Part shown: positions 47,062-59,523 of the stretch, piece by piece
Layout: the number at the start of each line of letters is the position of its first letter
How positions within the stretch are numbered: the stretch's first letter is position 1
Source of the DNA: Cervus elaphus
Taxonomy: Eukaryota > Chordata > Mammalia > Artiodactyla > Cervidae
Assembly (NCBI RefSeq): GCF_910594005.1
Contig: NC_057828.1
Span: forward strand, 8,692,235-8,756,234
DNA length: 64,000 nt
Direction of reading: 5' to 3'
Program-made: the position numbers and the translations under genes
Notes under the pieces: model-generated
What the model saw: only the letters and a program-made list of their open reading frames with translations
Told to the model about the DNA's origin: nothing
Database searches by the model: none

Positions 47062-48644
47062 ATAAGAACCTAATGGAAGCAGAGGAGATTAAGAAGAGGT
47101 GGCAAGAATACACAGAAGAACTATACAGAAAAGGCCTTAATGACCGGGATAACCACAATAGTGTGGTCACTAACCTCGAGCCAGACATCCTGGAGTGGGA
47201 AGTAAAGTGGGCTTTAGGGGCATTACTATGAACAAAGTTGGTTGAAATGATGGAAATCCAGCTGAGCTATTTCAAATCCTAAAAGATGATGCTGTTAAAG
47301 TGCCACACTCAATATGTCAGCAAGTTTGGAAAACTCAGCTGTGGCCACAGGGCCAGAAAACATCAGTTTTCATTCCAATCCCAAAGAAGGGCAATGCCAA
47401 AAAATGTTCAAACTATCATACAGTTGTGCTCATTTAACATGCTAGTAAGGTTATGCTCAAAATCCTTCAAGCTAGGCTTTAGTAGTACATGAACTGAGAA
47501 TTTCAAGATGTACAATCTGGGTTTAGAAAAGGCAGAGGAACCAGAAATGAAATTGCCAACATTCCTTGGATCACAGAGAAAGCAAAAGAATTCCAGAAAA
47601 ACATCTACTTCTGCTTCATTAACTACTCTAAAACCTTTGACAGTGTGGATCACAACAAACTGTGGAAAATTCCTAAAGAGATGGGAATACCAAACCACAT
47701 TACCTGCCTCTTGGGAAGCCTGTAAGCAGGTTAGGAAGCAACAGTTAGAGCCAGACAGGAACAACGGACTGGTTCAAAATTGGGAAAGGAGTATGTAAAG
47801 TCTGTATATTGTCACCCTGCTTATTTAACTTCTATGCAGACTACATCATGTGAAATGTCGGACTGGATGAAGCACAAGCTAGAATCAAGATTGCAGGGAG
47901 AAATATCAATAAACTCAGATATACAGATGACACCATCCTGATGGCAGAGAGTGAAGAGGAGCTAAAGAGCCTCTTGATGAAAGTGAAAGAGGAGCATGAA
48001 AAAGCTGACTTAAAACTAAGATCATGGCATCTGTTCCCATCATTTCATTGCAAATAGATGGTGGAAAAGTGAAAACAGTAACAGATTTTCTTTTCTTGGG
48101 CTCCAGAATCACTGCAGATGGTGACTGCAGCCATGAAAGGAAAGCTATGATAAACCTAGACAGTGTATTAAAAAGCAGAGACATTACTTCACTTACAAAG
48201 ATCCTCTGGTCAAAGCTGTGGTTTTCCCAATAATCATGTATGCATGTTAGAGTTGGACGATAAAGAAGGCTGAGTACCAAAGAATTGATGATTTTGAATT
48301 GTGGTGCTGGAAAAGACTCTTGAGAGTCCCTTGGACTGCAAGGAAATCAAGTCAGTCAATCCTAAAGCAAATCAACCCTTGAATATTCATTGGACGGACT
48401 GATACTGAAGCTTCAATATTTCGGCCAGTTGATGTGAAGAACTGACTCACTGGAAAAGACCCTGATGCTGGGAAAGATTGAAGGCAGGAGGAGAAGGGAG
48501 TGACAGAGGATGAGATGGCATCATCGACTCAATGGACATGAGTTTGAGTCAAACTCCAGGAGACAGTGAAAGATAGGGAACCCTGGTTGGTTACAGTCCA
48601 TGGGGTTTCAAAGTGTCAGACATGACAGAGAGACTAAACGACAA
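47062..48644 (+). mobile_element. BovB LINE, RT region to near the 3' end
   Basis: Forward copy starting at GCAGAGGAGATTAAGAAGAG and covering the RT in broken frames (47508-47798, 48024-48233). In the motif C region TATACAGATGAC replaces TATGCAGATGAC, so YADD reads YTDD. It meets an inverted BovB at 48645. Confidence 0.88.
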
Positions 48645-48988
48645 CATGCCCATTGAGTCACTGATGTCATCTAACCATCTCATCCTCTGTCACCCATATC
48701 TTCTGCCCTCAATCTTTTCCAGCATCAGGGTTTGTTTTTTTTTTTTTTTCAGTGAGTCAGCTCTTCTCATCAGGTGGCAAAAATGTTGGAGCTTCAGCTT
48801 CAGCATCAGTCCTTCCAATGAATATTCAGGGTTGATTTCCTTTAGGATTGACTGGTTTGATCTCCCTGCTGTCCAAGGGACTCTCAAGGGTCTTCTCCAG
48901 CACCACAGTTTGAAAACATCAGTGCTTAGCCTTTTTTATGGTCCTGCTCTCATATCTGTACATGATAACTGGAAAAACATAGCTTTGG
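48645..48988 (-). mobile_element. BovB LINE fragment, inverted against its neighbour
   Basis: Reverse-strand BovB from ATGCCCATTGAGTCACTGAT to GGAAAAACATAGCTTTGG, lacking the last ~100 bp of the 3' terminus. It is an inverted copy of part of 48200-48560. A T-run lies at 48736-48750. Confidence 0.82.
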
Positions 48989-48989
48989 G

Positions 48990-51885
48990 AAGGGTGGTCC
49001 CAAGATGGCAGAGGAATAGGATGGGGAGACCACTATCTCCCCCACAAATTCATCAAAAGAGCATCTGAACGCTGGTCAACTTCCACAAAACAACTTCTGA
49101 ATGCTGGCAAAGGACACCAGGCACCCAGCAAGGCAGCCCGTTCTCTTCGAAAGGAGGTAGGGCAAAATATAAAAGACAAAAGGAGAGACAGAAGAGTTAG
49201 GGATGAAGACCTGTCCTGGGGAGGGAGTCGTGAAGGAGAAGTTTCCACACAGTAGGAAACGCTCTCACAGGCGGGTCTGTGGGGACTTTTGGAATCTCAG
49301 AGGGCAACATAACCGGGAGAAAAAAAAAAACAAATAAACAGAGAATAGTGCCTAACTGCAACTGCCAACAGAGAAGTAGCCCAGATGCTCCCGTCCACCA
49401 CCAGTGAGTGGGAGCTGGACAGGGCGGCGTGGGCTGAATAATGGTTGCTTAGGGTGAGGACCGGGCCTAAATGCCCTGAGGACAATCTGAGGGAGCTCAC
49501 ATGAGATAGCAACCCAAACTGGGGGATCACCAGAGAGGGAAAAAAAAAAAAGGAAGAGAACTTTCCTGCGAAAGTGCGAAAGGCTCTAATGTGCAGCCTC
49601 GCCCACTCACAGAACAAAGGATTGAGCGAACACCAAAGGGGAGCCAGCCGGCTGCATACAGGCCCCTCCTCCCCAGCCCCCCAAGGCAGAGAGGCAGGTG
49701 TGTGAGGCCAGAGTCCAGAGTCGGAAGGCAAGCGGTTGCAGCAATCTCGGCCCCAGAGACAGCATTTTCCCCGGACTGTGAGCAGGCTCCCAGTTGCCAA
49801 CCACGTCTTCCTGGGCTCCTGGGTGGTTGACATCTGCGAGGAGGGTCGCAGCCTCAGATCAGCGCCCCAGAGGAGACACACACTTGAGACGGTGCTCTTG
49901 CGGCGCACCCGCGAACCTGGTGGGGACTGGGGAGGTGTTTAAGATGCTCGCCTACCCGAACAGTGCGCTCGTCAAGCACCTGGCCTCCTGAGCAGCCCGG
50001 ACCTGGGAAAGGCACAAGACACATGCCCGGCTCAGCCTGTGTCCTGGCAGAGCGCCCGGGAACCCAAGCGGCTTAGACCTGGGGAGGGCATGGAGCGCAG
50101 GGCCCACCTGGGACGGTGCCCTTGCAGAGCAGCCTGGAGCCTGAGCAGTCTAGACCTGTAAAGCACAGGCGCCGTGAGCGGGGGCAAACCCAGTGTGGTC
50201 CATACACTGCGAGCACTCCCCACACACACCCACACACGCCAGCGTCCCTCCCTTCCCACAACACGACTGAACAAGTGAGCCTAAATAAGTGACCACCTTC
50301 GCCCCGCTGTGTCAGGGTGGAAATTATACACTGAAGAGACTTGCAAAAGGAGGAAGTCAAAATAAACAAAGAAGAGGGAACCACTCTGGAAGTGACAGGT
50401 GCAACAGATTAAAACCCTGCAGTTAACACTGACTAAGCATTGGAAGGGGCCGATAGCCCTTGAGGACAAGTACAAGCTGAAATAAGGAACCATCTGAAGT
50501 TGAACTGACCCCACACTGCCCACAACAGCTCCAGAGAAATTCCTAGCTATATTTTCACTACTATTACTTTTTAATTTTCCTTTTTAAAATTTAACTTCTT
50601 TACTACTTCTTTAATTTTAATTTTTATAACCTACTATTACCTTGCAAAAAAAGGCCCTATTTTTAAAGCAACTTTCATATATATTAAAAAAAATTTTAAT
50701 TGATTTTGTTTTGTATTTTTTATATTGCATTTTCTAATTTATTTTTTTATATTGTATTTTTGAGAGTCTAACCTCTATTCTAGATTTTTAATCTTTGCTT
50801 TTTGGTGTTTGTTATCAATTTTGTACCTTTATAAATCTAATCTTCAGTATCCATTTTCACTTAGGGATGTGATTACTGGTTTGATTGCTCTCTCCCCTTT
50901 TGACTCTCCCTTTTCTCCCCCAGGTCTCCTTTATCTCCCTCCTCCCTCTTCTCTTCTCTATGTAACTCTGTGAACCTCTCTGGGTATCTCTCTCTGTGGA
51001 GAACTGTTTCACCATTAACCTTGACATTTTATCATCTGTGCTGTATGGATGGAGAAGTCTTGAGGCTACTGTAAGAGAAAAACTGAAAGCCAGAGGCAGG
51101 AGGCTTAACTTCGAAACTTGAGAACATCAGAGAGCTCCTGATTCTAGGGAACATTAATAGACAAGAGCTAACCCAAAAGTCTCCATACTTGCACTGAACA
51201 AAGCTCCACCCAAGAGCCACAAGTTCCAGTGCAAGACACACCATGCTAATTCTCGCAAAGCAGGAACACAACCCTGAGTATTAAAAGACAGGCTGGGCTT
51301 TTGGTGTCAGCAGCCAAGCAGTCCACACATCCTTGTGGCATTTTGACACAGCTGTCTTTTGTTTTGAGGAGAGAGGGGTTTGTGGTGTGCACAGCAAGGC
51401 TAAAGCATCAAGCCCAAAGCAGATGCGCTTCTTGTCCAGATCTGAGAGTAGTATTGCACAAGTGTGTGCTGGACCTAGAGATGATATATTAAGTGAATAT
51501 CTTCTGGAGTTCTAAGCACTTGGCCTGCATTGCCTGCAGTCCTCCAAACAACCTCTGAAGGCAAGTAGGAGAGATCAAACCCTGATCCTTGGAGTGGGAG
51601 CACTGATTCCAAGACCCTAGATTATCAGAGAACAAACCCTCGGGAGTATCGAATAGTGAGCACTCACACAAAGGAAACCACCTGAATACAAGACCTGGCA
51701 TCACCCAACCACCAGTAGCACCCTGTGCAGGACGCCTCATCTAAACAAAAAACAGAACAAAATACAAACCCAGTCATCAGCGGACAAGAAGACCACCTCA
51801 CTCAGCCTTGCCCATCAGAGAAAAAGCAAACAAACAAAGCAAACAAACAAAAAACTCAGCACAAATCTCACCCTATATGAAGATT
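48990..51885 (+). mobile_element. Ruminant L1 5' UTR
   Basis: Begins GGTGGTCCCAAGATGGCAGA, as L1 5' ends do, then a long GC-rich leader (to about 50540), an AT-rich stretch (50540-50800) and further leader to CTCACCCTATATGA. Long frames here (for example 49908-49297 on -) have no recognisable domain and are taken as chance. 51300-51515 may be a separate insertion. Confidence 0.65.
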
Positions 51886-52730
51886 CTGAGAAAAGTCCAA
51901 TCTTTCAAGGCTGAACCAGGAAGAAATAGAAATTTTGAACAACCCAATTACAAGCACTGAAACTGAAGCTGTGATTAAAAAAAAAATCTCCCCCAAAGCG
52001 AAAGCCCAGGACCAGATGGCTTCACAGGAGAATTCTATAAAACATTTAGAGAAGAGCTAATGCCTATCCTAAAACTCTTTCAAAAAATTGCAGAGGAAGG
52101 AACACTTTCAAACTCATTCCACAAGACCACCATCACCTTGATACCAAAACCGGACAAAGACAATACACAAAAAGAAAACTACAAGCCAATGTCACTGAGG
52201 AATATAGATGCAAAAATCCTCAAAAAATTTTGCAAAACAGAATTCAACAACACATCAAAAAGTTTATATACCATGATCAATTTGGGTTTATTCCAGGGGT
52301 GCAAGGATTCTTCAATATTTGCAAATCAATCAATGTGATACACCATATTGACAAATTGGAAGATAAAAACCGTATGATAATCTCAATAGAAGCAGAGAAA
52401 GCCTTTGACAAAATTCAACACTCATTTATGATGAAAACTCTTTAAAAAATGGGCAAAGAAGGAACCTATCTCAACATAGTAAAGGCCATATATGATAAGC
52501 CTACAGCAAACATTATTCTCAACGGTGAAAAACTGAAAGCACTCCCCCTAAGATCAGGAACAAGACAAGGGTTTTCACTTTCACTGCTATTACTCAACAC
52601 AGTTCTGGAAGTCCTAGCTACAGCAATCAGAGAGAGAGAAAAAAAAAAAGAAAAAAAAAGAAATAAAAGGAATCCAGATCGGAAAAGAAGTAAAGCTATT
52701 ACTGTTGCAGATGGCATGATACTGTATATC
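51886..52730 (+). mobile_element. L1 ORF2 reverse transcriptase fragment, joined to the 5' UTR
   Basis: RT text such as TLSNSFHKTTITLIPKPDKD and IISIEAEKAFDKIQH (motif A region), in two frames with stops. ORF1 and the endonuclease are missing between this and the 5' UTR. Ends where a BovB begins at 52731. Confidence 0.8.
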
Positions 52731-54405
52731 AGTTCAGTCCAGTTCAGTCGCTCTGTCGTGTCCGACTCTTTGCGACCCCATGAAACACAGCATGCCAGGC
52801 CTCCCTGTCCATCACCAACTCCCGGGGTTTACTCAAACTCATGCCCATCGAGTTGGTGATGCCATCCAGCCATCTCATCCTCTGTCATCCCCTTCTCCTC
52901 TTGCCCCCAATCCCTCCAGCTCAGGGTCTTTTCCAATGAGTCAACTCTTTGCGTGAGGTGACCAAAGTATTAGAGTTTCAGATTCAGCATCAGTCCTTCC
53001 AATGAACACCCAGGACTGATCTCCTTTAGGATGGACTGGTTGGGTCTCCTTGCAGTCTGAGGGACTCTCAGGAGTCTTCTCCAACACCATAGTTCAAAAG
53101 CATCAACTTTTTGGCACTCAGCTGTCCTAACAGTCCAACTCTCACATCTATACATGACCACTGGAAAAATCATAGCCTTAGACGGACTTTGTTGGCAAAG
53201 TAATGTCTCTGCTTTTTAATATGCTATCTAGGTTGGTCATAACTTTCCTTCCAAGGAGTAAGTGTCTTTTAATTTCATGACTGCAGTCACCATCTGCAGT
53301 GATTTTGGAGCCCCCCAAAATAAAGTCTGACACTTTCCACTGTCTCCCCATCTATTTCCCATGAAGTGATGGGACCAGATGCCATGATCTTAGTTTTCTG
53401 AATGTTGAGCTTTAAGCCAACTTTTTCACTCTCTTCTTTCACTTTCATCCGGAGACTTTTTAGTTCCTCTTCACTTTCTGCCATAAGGGTGATGTCATCT
53501 GCATATCTGAGGTTATTGATATTTCTCCCGGCAATCTTGATTCCAGCTTGTTCTTCTTCCAGCCCAGCGTTTCTCATGATGTACTCTGCTTATAAGTTAA
53601 ACAAGTGGGGTGACAGTATACAGCCTTGATGTACTCCTTTTCCTATTTGGAACCAGTCTATTGTTCCATGTCCAGGTCTAACTGTTGCTTCCTGACCTCC
53701 ATACAGGTTTCTCAAGAGGCAGGTCAGGTGGTCTGGTATTCCCATATCTTTCAGAATTTTCCACAGTTTATTGTGATCCACACAGTTGAAGGCTTTGGCA
53801 TAGTCAACAAAGCAGAAATAGATGTTTTTCTGGAACTTTCTTGCTTTTTTGATGATCTAGTGGATGTTGGCACTTTGACCTCTGGTTCCTCTGCCTTTTC
53901 TAAATCCAGCTTGAACATCTGGAAGTTCATGGTTCATGTATTGCTCAAGCCTGGCTTGGAGAATTTTGAGCATTACTTTACTAGCGTGTGAGATGAGTGC
54001 AATTGTGAAGTAGTTTGAACATTCTTTGGGATTGCCTTTCTTAGGGATTGGAGTGAAAACGGACCTTTTCCAGTCCTATGGCCACTGCTGAATTTTCCAA
54101 ATTTGCTGGCATATTGAGTGCAGCACTTTCACAGCATCATCTTTCAGGATTTGAAATAGCTCAACTGGGATTCCATCATATCCACTAGCTTTGTTGGTAG
54201 TGATGCTTTCTAAGGCCCACCTGACTTCACATTCCAGGATGTCCTGTTCTAGGTGAGTGATCACATCATTGTGATTATCCGGATCGTGAAGATCTTTTTT
54301 TTGTATAGTTCCTCTGTGTATTCTTGCCACCTCTTCTTAATATCTTCTGCTTCTGTTAGGTCCATACCATTTCTGTCCTTTATCGAACCCATTTTTGCAT
54401 GAAGA
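52731..54405 (-). mobile_element. BovB LINE, 3' half
   Basis: Reverse-strand BovB with its 3' terminus at 52731. Frames 53577-53287 (RYADDITLMAESEEEL), 53781-53590 (MDHNKLWKILKDMGIPDHLT) and 54330-54076 cover RT parts; broken. Followed head-to-head by a forward BovB. Confidence 0.88.
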
Positions 54406-55425
54406 CTACATCATGTGAAATGCTGGGCTGGATGAAGCTCAAGTTGGAATCAAGACTGTGGGAAGAAATATCAATAACCTCAGATATGCAGATGACATCA
54501 TCCTTAGGGCAGAAAGTGAAGAGGTGCTAAGCTTCTTCATGAAAGTGAAAGCTAGTCGCTCAAGGGTCTGACTCTTTACGACCCCTTGGACTGTAGCCCA
54601 CCAGGCTCCTCCATACATGGGATTTTCCAGGCAAGAGTACTGGAGTGGGTTGCCATTTCCTTCTCCAGAGGATATTCCCCACCTAGGGATCGAATCCGGG
54701 TCTCCAGCATTGAAGGCAGATGGTTTACCATCTGAGCCACCAGGGAAGTTTGATGAAAGTGGAAGAGCTGGCTTAAAACTCAACATTCATAAAACAAAGA
54801 TCATGGCATCCGATTCCATCACTTCATGGCAAATAGATGGGGAAAAAATGACAGATTTTATTTTCTTGTGACTACATCCATGAAATTAAAAGACCCTTGC
54901 TCCTTGGAAGAAAAGCAATGACCAACCTAGACTGCATACTAAAAAGTAGAGCTTTACTTTGCCTACAAATGTTCATATAATCAGAGCTATGTTTTTTCCA
55001 GTAGTCGTGTATGGATATGAGACCTGGACAATTAAAAAGGTTGAGTGACAAAGAATTGATGCCTTTGAACTAGAGAAGACTCTTGAGAGTCCCTTGGACT
55101 GCAAGGAGATCGAACCAGTCAATCCTAAAGGAAATCAACCCTGAATATTCATTGGAAGGACTGATGCTGTAGCTGAAGCTTCAATACTTTGTCGACCTGA
55201 TGCAAAAAGCTGACACATTGGAAAAGAGCCTGAAGCTGGTAAAGGTTGATGGCAGGCAGAGAGGGGAATGGCGACAGGGATGAGATGGTTGGATGGCATC
55301 ACTGACTCAATGGACATGAGTTTGAGCAGGCTCCGGGGGATGGTGAAGGACAGGGAAGACTGGTGTGCTGCAGCCCATGAGGTTGCAAGGGTTTGGACAT
55401 GACTGAGTGACTGAACAATAACAAC
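54406..55425 (+). mobile_element. BovB LINE, 3' part, split by a SINE
   Basis: Forward copy starting at GACTACATCATGTGAAATGC, through RYADDIILRAESEE, to the CATGACTGAGTGACTGAACA end and a short ACAACA tail. Interrupted at 54548-54752. Confidence 0.85.
54548..54752 (-). mobile_element. Bov-tA SINE nested in BovB
   Basis: Reverse-strand SINE with exact 9-bp flanks ATGAAAGTG (54539-54547 and 54753-54761). Confidence 0.9.
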
Positions 55426-55439
55426 GACAACAATATCTA

Positions 55440-56080
55440 GAATAAAGGATTCTCAAAACTTAACAGTGAAAAACAATATAGTTAGGAAGTGGGCAAAAAT
55501 CATGAATTAACTGAAGAGCACATATAAATGGCAAATAAGCACAAGAAAAGTTGTTCAACATCATTAATTATTAAGGAAATGCAAATTATGACCACAAGCT
55601 ATTACTGCACACTTATTAGAATGGCTAAAATAAAAAGTGGTGACAACATCAAATTCTGGCAAGAATGTGGAAACCCTCGTTAGGTGAACACTGTGATACA
55701 TCCGTACCATGGAATACCACTCAGCAATTAAAAGGAAAAGGCTCTTGACATGTACAAAAAGTTGAATGGATGTCAAAGAAATTATGCTGAATGAAAGAAA
55801 TCTAATATTCAAAGATTTTACTGTATCATTCTATTTATATAACAGTTTTAAAATGACAAAGTTTTAGAAGTGGAAACCAGATTAGTTGTTGCCAGGGCTG
55901 AGGAATAAGGAGATAGCCAAGAAAGAGGTGGGTGTGGCTATAAAAATTCCTTGTGATGATGGAATTGTTCTGGATTTTGACTGTGGCAGTGAATACACCA
56001 ACTTCCATATACGATAAAACAGTACAGAACTGACTAAATTCACACACAAGTATAAACATTTGAATGACAGGAGTGGGTTG
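55440..56080 (+). mobile_element. Old L1 3' end
   Basis: Decayed L1 (TTAAGGAAATGCAAATTATG; GAATACCACTCAGCAATTAA; GAAACCAGATTAGTTGTTGC). Confidence 0.65.
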
Positions 56081-56875
56081 CATCAACATCATTCATTTAG
56101 TGGCTCTTTAGGAGATAAATGTTGGTTCAGCCATTCATTTTTTGTAAATTTTTGGCAAAGTGTTAACATTTTTCAGTTAAAGTTACTTATGGAACTTGCT
56201 TGGCACAGAGTAAGGGCTTAATAGATAGAAGTGAGAATTCAAAATTGTCTTCCAGTGGATGTTTTAAATTGCTTTTTTCCCTAACTAATATTTAGTAATA
56301 TCTTGAATTCTCTTTCTAATTTAAAGCGAATTCATGGTGAATGTGTTTGTTTTCCTTCATTTCTGGTAAGGCTGAAATTTGGTTGTGCTGTGATCAGTAT
56401 TACGCCATAATTTACACAGCCCTGGAGAGAGTTAGCACTTTGGATTTTGAACACTTAAAAAAACTCTTTACCCGCCTCTGAACTTGCTGGGAAGTTCATT
56501 TTCAGGCATTTCCCAAAATTCATTGTCTTCTTTTAATAAACATCAGTATATTTCCAGTTATTACTTACATTAAAGATGGAAATTATGCAGGTAAACCCTT
56601 GTTTTTTGCTGCCTTTGTCAGAGATATAACACAGGACTGGATGTGTCTTTTGGCTGATAAAATACATTCTGAATATTCTTAAGGTCTTCTGGAACCTTTC
56701 TCTCTTCATATTTAACCACTCCTGACCACTTCACAGTCTAGTGCATGATTATTCAGGACTTCAGGCACCACTCTCCCCTCTTCTAACAGATTAGAAAGAC
56801 ACCGAAGGGTGACTCATTAAGTGTGTTATGTAAATCAGCAATAACTACAAGGAATGTCTCGCTCAAATATTGCCT
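56081..56875. other. Intergenic, nothing recognised
   Basis: No exon seen; largely unique sequence upstream of a BovB. Confidence 0.4.
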
Positions 56876-56890
56876 GAGTACTATTTTCAG

Positions 56891-58195
56891 TTCAGTTCAG
56901 TCACTCAGTCATGTCTGACTCTTTGTGACCCCATGGACTGCTGCACTCCAGGCTTCCCTGTCTATCACCAACTCCTGGAATTTACTCAAACTCATGTTCA
57001 TCGAAATGGTGATGTCATCCAACCATCTTATCTTCTGACATCCCCTTCTCCTCCCATCTTCAGTCTTTCCCAGTATCAGGATCTTTTCAAATGAGTCAGT
57101 TCTTCACATCAGGTGGCCAAAGTATTGGAGTTTTACCTTCAGCATCAGTCCTTCCAATGAACACCCAGGACTGATCTCCTTTAGGATGGACTAGTTGGAT
57201 CTCCTTGCAGTCCAAGGGACTCTCAAGAGTCTTCTCCAACACCACAGTTCAAAAACATCAATTCTTCAGCACTTAGTTTTCTTTATAGTCCAACTCTGAC
57301 ATCCATATATGACTACTGGAAAAACCATAGCTTTGAATAGATGGACCTTTGTTGGCAAAGTAATATCTCTGCTTTTTAATATGCTGTCTAGGTTTGTCAT
57401 AATTTTTCTTCCAAGGAGCAAGTGTCTTATAATTTTATGGCTGCAGTCACCATCTGCAGTGATTTTAGAGACCCCCCAAATAAAGTCTGTCACTGTTTCC
57501 CTATCTGTTTGCTATGAAGTTATGGAACCAGATGCCATGATCTTAGTTTTCTGAATGTTGAGTTTTAAGCCAATTTTTTCCACTCTCCTCTTTCATTTTC
57601 ATCAAGAGGAGCTTTAGCTCTTCTTTGCTTTCTGCCATAAGGGCGGTGTCATCTGCATATCTGAGGTTATTGATATTTCTCCTGGTGATCTTGATTCCAG
57701 CTTGTGCTTCATCCAGCCCAGCGTTTCTCATGATGTACTCTGCATATAAGTTAAATAAGCAGGGTGACAGTATATAGCCTTGGTGTACTCCTTTTCCTAT
57801 TGGGAACCAGTCTGTTTTTCCATGTCCAGTTCTAACTGTTGCTTCCTGACCTCCATACAGATTTCTCAGGAGGCAGGTCAGGTGGTCTGGTATTCCCAGC
57901 TCTTTAAGAATGTTCCAGAGTTTGTTGTGGTCCACACAGTCAAAGGCTTTGGCATAGTCAATAAAGCAGAAATAGATGTTTTTCTGGAACTCTCTTGCTT
58001 TTTTGATGATCCAACAGATGTTGGCAATTTGTTCTCTGGTTCTTCTGCCTTTTCTAAATCCAGCTTGAGTATCTGGAAGTTCACAGTTCACATACTGTTG
58101 AAGCTTGGAGAATTTTGAGCATTACTTTGCTAGTGTGTGAGATAGTGCAATTGTGTGGTAGTTTGAGCATTCTTTGGCATTGCCTTTCTTTGGAA
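56891..58195 (-). mobile_element. BovB LINE with an open RT core
   Basis: Flanks GAGTACTATTTTCAG (56876-56890) and GAGTCATATTTTCAG (58196-58210) form a 15-bp target duplication with two changes. The frame 58091-57543 (182 codons) holds RT motif A (CFIDYAKAFDCVDH), motif B (GVHQGYILSPCLFNLYAEYI) and motif C (LRYADDTALMAE), with YADD intact. The endonuclease is absent and the downstream frame is broken. Confidence 0.9.
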
Positions 58196-58210
58196 GAGTC
58201 ATATTTTCAG

Positions 58211-58888
58211 GCCCATTTATATTCCTGAGTCTTTTCATGCTTGTCTTTCCCTACTGGGCTTTAGAACTTCAGGAAGGAAAAAACTTTCTCCAACAGGTTC
58301 TGTTTTTTAAAATTTTGTCCTGCTGTTGGCAGTCCAAACTAATAACCAAAGTGACAACTTTTCCTAATAGTGTTTCTCAGGAATGGCTTCCTCTCACACT
58401 AGTATCCAAGCTCCACTGGACTTAATGTTCAGCTTGAGCTAACTCAAGTTTTGCTTTGAGAGTTGTGGAGACTTCCACTCTGAACCAAATTGCTTTTTTT
58501 AAAAAAAATCCCTTATTTATCTTGTCACTCAGAAATTAATCATTTACATTTCAAGAGAGCAATTTCCAGTCCTAGCACACACACAAAAAAAGATTGGGGT
58601 TACGGTTTGTAAATACTCTCAGAGTTCTAAATACTCTCGAAAGTCCCACTGGCTTGTGGCGTCAGATCTTGATGATAGTATTGAGGTCTCTAGTGCCCTT
58701 TGACTTAGTTGATTGCAAAAGTCCTCATTCTGCCCTGTTCCACTCAGCTTCTTCCTAACTGAGGAGGAAGAAGCTCTCAGTTCAGAGTTTTGACCTGTGT
58801 TTTTTTTTTTACCCTGGAGTTTTGCTGACTATTGTGCAGCTGAACTCATTTGGAGAGTGCTGCTGCTAGTTCATTCTCTTCCTTCCAG
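58211..58888. other. Unique DNA upstream of the third RCA exon; possible promoter region
   Basis: No repeat recognised. Ends in a pyrimidine tract and acceptor (TTCATTCTCTTCCTTCCAG). If that acceptor is used, a non-coding exon lies upstream. Holds the inverted repeat at 58746-58775. Confidence 0.4.
58746..58775. repeat. Perfect 11-bp inverted repeat, 8-nt loop
   Basis: AGCTTCTTCCT (58746-58756) and AGGAAGAAGCT (58765-58775) can pair fully. The arms contain GGAAG, an ETS-factor core. About 175 bp before the ATG at 58951. Regulatory role unproven. Confidence 0.5.
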
Positions 58889-59035
58889 ATATTTTCAGGT
58901 GCAACCTGTGATCTTTGGGCTTCCATTGGTCACAATTGTCAACACTTACCATGAAGCCTGTGTCAGGGAGAAAGTCCCCAGTTCTGTATCTCTTTGGGAT
59001 TCTGACCGTGCTCCTCTGCCTTGATGGCTTACAAG
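58889..59035 (+). CDS. Signal-peptide exon of a further RCA/C4BPA-family gene (partial)
   Basis: Exon with acceptor AG at 58887-58888 and donor GTGAGT at 59036. The ATG at 58951 (A at -3) opens 28 codons plus one base, exactly the coding length and phase of gene 1's first coding exon. The peptide is basic (MKPVSGRK) then hydrophobic (LYLFGILTVLLCL), ending DGLQ. No CCP exon was found between here and 64000, but gene 1's first intron is 7.3 kb, so the next exon may simply lie outside. I do not recognise the peptide. Position after C4BPA-like units suggests another C4BP-like, CD55-like or related RCA gene. Exon-intron evidence is good; gene identity is open. Confidence 0.55.
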
Positions 59036-59509
59036 GTGAGTAAAATAGTTGCGGGTTCTCAGGTCCCAGAAAAACCATTAGAACAGTGTTCAATTAATGG
59101 CAAGAAGGTAGTTAAACCAATAAATTGCAAATATATTCATTCCATATTAGGAATTTTAAAAGTATGATCAAATTGAAATGATTTATATTGCTTTGTGGGA
59201 GTTATAATAACTTGTTTTACTAATGTCAATTTCAGTTAACAAATTGCTTTACCAATGTTATAATAAATTGTTTATTAACTTCTATTTCATTAATGGAACA
59301 ACTGAATTCCCAAATATTTTCAAAATATTTTAGTACTTTTAGATTTATATTATTATTAGAGAAACAGCTGTTTTGTTTGAATTCCTGGGGGTCTGCCCTA
59401 GTAAACAGATAATGAATTGTGGGAATGAAATAAGCAGCATGGGGAACATGGTCAACAGTATTGTAATAGCCTTGTATGGTGACAGATATTAACTAGATTA
59501 TCACGGTGA
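59036..59509. other. Presumed intron, nothing recognised
   Basis: AT-rich sequence following the donor at 59036. Confidence 0.4.
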
Positions 59510-59523
59510 GCATTTATAAAGGT

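Noticed and set aside
49297..49908. 203-codon open frame on the reverse strand
   Set aside because: It lies antisense in the GC-rich L1 5' UTR, has no recognisable domain, and other frames there are also open by base composition.
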